NCBI GenBank assembly: GCA_016764015.1
Contig: JAESSR010000335.1
Location: forward strand, 1 to 6,489
DNA from: Phycisphaerales bacterium
Lineage (GTDB): Bacteria; Planctomycetota; Phycisphaerae; Phycisphaerales; UBA1924
DNA: 6,489 nt
Direction: 5' to 3'
Below the pieces are notes generated by a model. That model saw only the letters and a program-made list of their open reading frames with translations. It had not been told where the DNA came from and searched no databases. A program made the position numbers and the translations under genes. Positions 4,485 to 6,489 of the stretch are shown piece after piece (positions within the stretch are counted from its first letter, which is position 1; the number at the start of each line of letters is the position of its first letter).

Positions 4485-5645
4485 ATGTCTACAACACCAT
4501 CATACATAATGAATGAGCGTGAGTGCGACCAGTGCGGGTACGACCTGCAAGGGCTGCCCGAAGGCAGCAAGTGCCCCGAATGCGGCACGCCGATTCGCAA
4601 GCGATCCACGCGTACTTCGGGCACGATGTCGGTAGAAGCACCTACACGATTTATCCGCAAACTGCGTATAGGTTTTCGGTTCGCATCATTGGGCATTGTT
4701 GCCAATCTCTTCTTGGCTCAGTTTGGATTGATGTTTGTATCATCGCTCTTCTGGGTGGGCGGCGTCTGGCTCACCACCTTGGTGCGCCCCAACCGAGGAC
4801 AAATCAGAGCGGACAAAGTCCTCGACAACGATCGGTTCCGTTATATTGTCCGCGCGGTGAGCGCGGCTTGGCCGATCTATGGGCTCGTCGCATTAGGGCT
4901 TGCGTTCGTCTCCTCATCGGCGAACCCGTCAGCCTTGCTCACGGTGCCTTTGATTATTTTGCTTGTCGCCAGTGGTGCGATCGCATGGATCGGGCTGATC
5001 CCGACCTGTATCTACTTTGCAGAACTTGGGTACTGGGCTTCACACGATCATCTCGCACAAAGATTGCGATCAACCGCGTGGCTGATGGCGGTATTTGGTG
5101 TGCTCTCGGTGTTGCTCACAAGCATCGCGGCGATGGGCATTGCCCCGAGCGGGGCTGCGGGATTTGCGAGCATTTTTACGATCGTCCCCGTAATCTTTGC
5201 GGTAGTCGTATTTTTCTTCACGGTGCTCCAACTCGGATCGGTGATGAGCTGGGTCATCAAGCACCAATGCTTGGCTGCGGGCTCGTCAGAGCGTGTGCGT
5301 GAACGCATCGAAAGAGATATCAACTCGGGCGGCACCATCGTCACCGGGCTCAAATGCAGAGTGTGCAAATACGATCTCGATGGGTTGCCATACGGCGGGC
5401 ACTGCCCAGAGTGCGGCGATTCATACGCAGATATCACTCCATTCCCGATCCTCGACCCCGCGAACATGTACAAAGATCGCGATGAATCTGAAATCGAAGT
5501 TGAACTAGGTGATAACAAAGGCATCTACTTCAACTCCGAACTCGACGCGTTCGGCAAACCCAAGCCCGGCGGACTCGCCTACGACCCAGAGGACGATGGA
5601 ATCCCCGAGGAGGGTGATATCCCCCTCGCCGAAGATGATTCATGA
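4485..5645 (+). CDS. Multi-pass membrane protein with a zinc ribbon at each end
   Basis: This 386-residue protein of unknown function starts with a zinc ribbon (Cys14, Cys17, Cys30, Cys33; CDQCGYDLQGLPEGSKCPEC). A second ribbon of the same design follows the membrane region (Cys291, Cys294, Cys307, Cys310; CRVCKYDLDGLPYGGHCPEC). Between them lie about six hydrophobic segments, near 66-83, 85-100, 127-145, 150-177, 197-217 and 226-250. Both ribbons therefore probably face the same side, likely the cytoplasm. An acidic tail (residues 331-386, rich in Asp and Glu) ends the protein. The CxxCGYDLxGLP...CPECG motif is frequent in planctomycete membrane proteins, where its role is unknown. ATG 4485 gives the longest form; ATG 4509 (residue 9, MNERECDQC) is a plausible alternative. 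Neither has a clear Shine-Dalgarno sequence. The gene starts 62 nt after the preceding terminator and 68 nt separate its stop from the DHH gene. Confidence 0.88.
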   Translation: MSTTPSYIMNERECDQCGYDLQGLPEGSKCPECGTPIRKRSTRTSGTMSVEAPTRFIRKLRIGFRFASLGIVANLFLAQFGLMFVSSLFWVGGVWLTTLVRPNRGQIRADKVLDNDRFRYIVRAVSAAWPIYGLVALGLAFVSSSANPSALLTVPLIILLVASGAIAWIGLIPTCIYFAELGYWASHDHLAQRLRSTAWLMAVFGVLSVLLTSIAAMGIAPSGAAGFASIFTIVPVIFAVVVFFFTVLQLGSVMSWVIKHQCLAAGSSERVRERIERDINSGGTIVTGLKCRVCKYDLDGLPYGGHCPECGDSYADITPFPILDPANMYKDRDESEIEVELGDNKGIYFNSELDAFGKPKPGGLAYDPEDDGIPEEGDIPLAEDDS

Positions 5646-5701
5646 GAAAAAACACCGCTTCATTCATCTCCTTCGATCGAGCCAACGAGCGGTTTGTTTG
5701 A

Positions 5702-5707
5702 TAGAAT
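5702..5707 (+). promoter_or_regulatory. -10 box (TAGAAT) for the DHH gene, possibly leaderless
   Basis: TAGAAT is followed by six bases and then the ATG at 5714, the same spacing as TACAAT before the FRG gene. Transcription would start on or beside the A of the ATG. No Shine-Dalgarno sequence precedes this ATG and no -35 match is visible, which fits a leaderless promoter. Confidence 0.4.
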
Positions 5708-5713
5708 ACATCA

Positions 5714-6489
5714 ATGCCTACACACCTCACCATGACGAAGGATGAATCTGTGCCTCAAAACACACTCCACGGCTGGACTTCAACCACCGATGCAATGCAA
5801 ATCGCAGATTGGATTCATGCCCAGAACTCGATCCTCCTGCTCACCCACGCCAAGCCCGACGGCGACGCGCTCGGTTCATCAATCGCCCTCGCCCGCGCGA
5901 TCAACATCGCCAGCGAAACCTCTGGCGCAGCGTGCAAAGCCGAGTGCTGGTACGCCGCCCCGATGCCATCATGGGCTAAGACCATCATCGGCAACACCAA
6001 AGCCAAAACCATCGAAGACAATCAACCCATGCCCGGTGCATTTGATCCTGAGGGGATCCTGATTACCGATACCGGCTCATGGAATCAACTCGCACCATTC
6101 GCCGAGTTCCTCAAGACCAGGCTCGACCGCACCACCATCATCGATCATCATCTCCAGGGCGATCCCGAGATTGCAACTCGACGATTGATCGATTCTACAG
6201 CAGCCGCAGCCGTGCAACCCGTCGCCGAAATCTGTTGTATTCTCCTTGGCGTCGACTCCCCCGCTGATCTCCCCGTCGAGATCGCGATGCCTTTATATGT
6301 CGGATTGGCAACAGATACTGGCTGGTTCAAGCACTCCAATGTTGACGGGCGCGTGATGCGCCTCGCCGGGCAACTCCTCGATACCGGCGTGAACCACACC
6401 AGCATCTTCGCGATGCTCTACCAACGCGATCGCACCAGCCGATTCAAGCTCATGGCCCGCGCACTCGAATCAATGGAAATCGTCAAAGC
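5714..6489 (+). CDS. nrnA: DHH-family phosphoesterase, NrnA type (5' part, runs off right edge)
   Basis: 258 codons are present before the edge. The DHH catalytic motifs are all visible: THAKPDGDALGSS (44-56; His45, Asp49, Asp51), ILITDTG (115-121; Asp119), IIDHH (142-146), and YVGLATDTGWFKHSN (195-209; Asp201). These coordinate two metal ions, usually manganese, in the family. NrnA enzymes degrade nano-RNAs of two to a few nucleotides and often dephosphorylate 3'-phosphoadenosine 5'-phosphate in the cytoplasm. The spacing of the motifs fits NrnA and not RecJ. The C-terminal DHHA1 substrate-binding domain would lie beyond the edge, so NrnA is favoured but other DHH/DHHA1 phosphodiesterases are not excluded. 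ATG 5714 is chosen because TAGAAT sits 6 nt upstream. In-frame ATG 5732 and GTG 5750 are alternatives, the latter with GAAGGA at 5737-5742, 7 nt upstream. All retain the domain. Confidence 0.9.
   Translation, partial: MPTHLTMTKDESVPQNTLHGWTSTTDAMQIADWIHAQNSILLLTHAKPDGDALGSSIALARAINIASETSGAACKAECWYAAPMPSWAKTIIGNTKAKTIEDNQPMPGAFDPEGILITDTGSWNQLAPFAEFLKTRLDRTTIIDHHLQGDPEIATRRLIDSTAAAAVQPVAEICCILLGVDSPADLPVEIAMPLYVGLATDTGWFKHSNVDGRVMRLAGQLLDTGVNHTSIFAMLYQRDRTSRFKLMARALESMEIVK

Noticed and set aside
4523..5302. Long plus-strand ORF overlapping the zinc-ribbon membrane protein in another frame
   Set aside because: It is Arg/Cys/His-rich frame-shadow sequence; the 4485 frame has clean zinc ribbons and membrane segments.
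5654..5693. ACCGCT/AGCGGT inverted repeat between the membrane protein and the DHH gene as a terminator
   Set aside because: Only 6 bp with a 28-nt loop and an interrupted T-rich tail; too weak to call.
1..6489. CRISPR arrays, insertion sequences, rRNA or known riboswitches
   Set aside because: No regularly spaced repeats, transposase motifs, rRNA signatures or recognisable riboswitch cores were seen on either strand.

Overview
The window reads as chromosomal DNA of a planctomycete, most likely of the class Phycisphaerae. The strongest pointer is the C-terminal tail of the secreted protease at 1544-2770, a duplicated 'FFD(V/I)xAFL' module that opens with GC and ends with GCP. This anchor-like module is characteristic of Phycisphaerae exoproteins. 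The twin zinc-ribbon membrane protein and the secretin-N-like exported protein are also planctomycete-style. Base composition is moderate, near 50% GC by eye, and the palindrome CGATCG is strikingly frequent.

Layout. The minus strand at 1-149 carries the first 49 codons of an FRG-domain protein that runs off the left edge. A non-coding stretch (150-465) follows, with a GC-rich structured repeat-like element and a strong terminator-like hairpin that ends only 13 nt before the next start codon. The plus strand then carries a DUF6624-type lipoprotein (466-1299), a structured intergenic region, an M43-type (pappalysin/cytophagalysin) secreted metalloprotease with a GC-type dockerin-like tail (1544-2770), and a strong terminator. 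Next come tRNA-Thr(CGU) (2959-3031), a 404-nt gene-free stretch with promoter-like signals, an exported secretin-N-like protein without a secretin pore (3436-4347), and a strong terminator. The window closes with a multi-pass membrane protein that has a zinc ribbon at each end (4485-5645) and the start of an NrnA-type DHH phosphoesterase that runs off the right edge (5714-6489).

The genes look like mostly independent transcription units, each with its own terminator or promoter, and not one operon. Three encode exported or envelope proteins (lipoprotein, secreted protease, secretin-N-like protein) and one an inner-membrane protein. The NrnA-like gene is housekeeping RNA and nucleotide turnover. 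I see no complete multi-gene novel system. The items most worth a second look are the FRG-domain gene at the left edge, the terminator abutting the lipoprotein start, the TANNNT-6-nt-ATG (possibly leaderless) arrangement before two genes, the CGATCG excess, and the promoter-bearing gene-free stretch after the tRNA.
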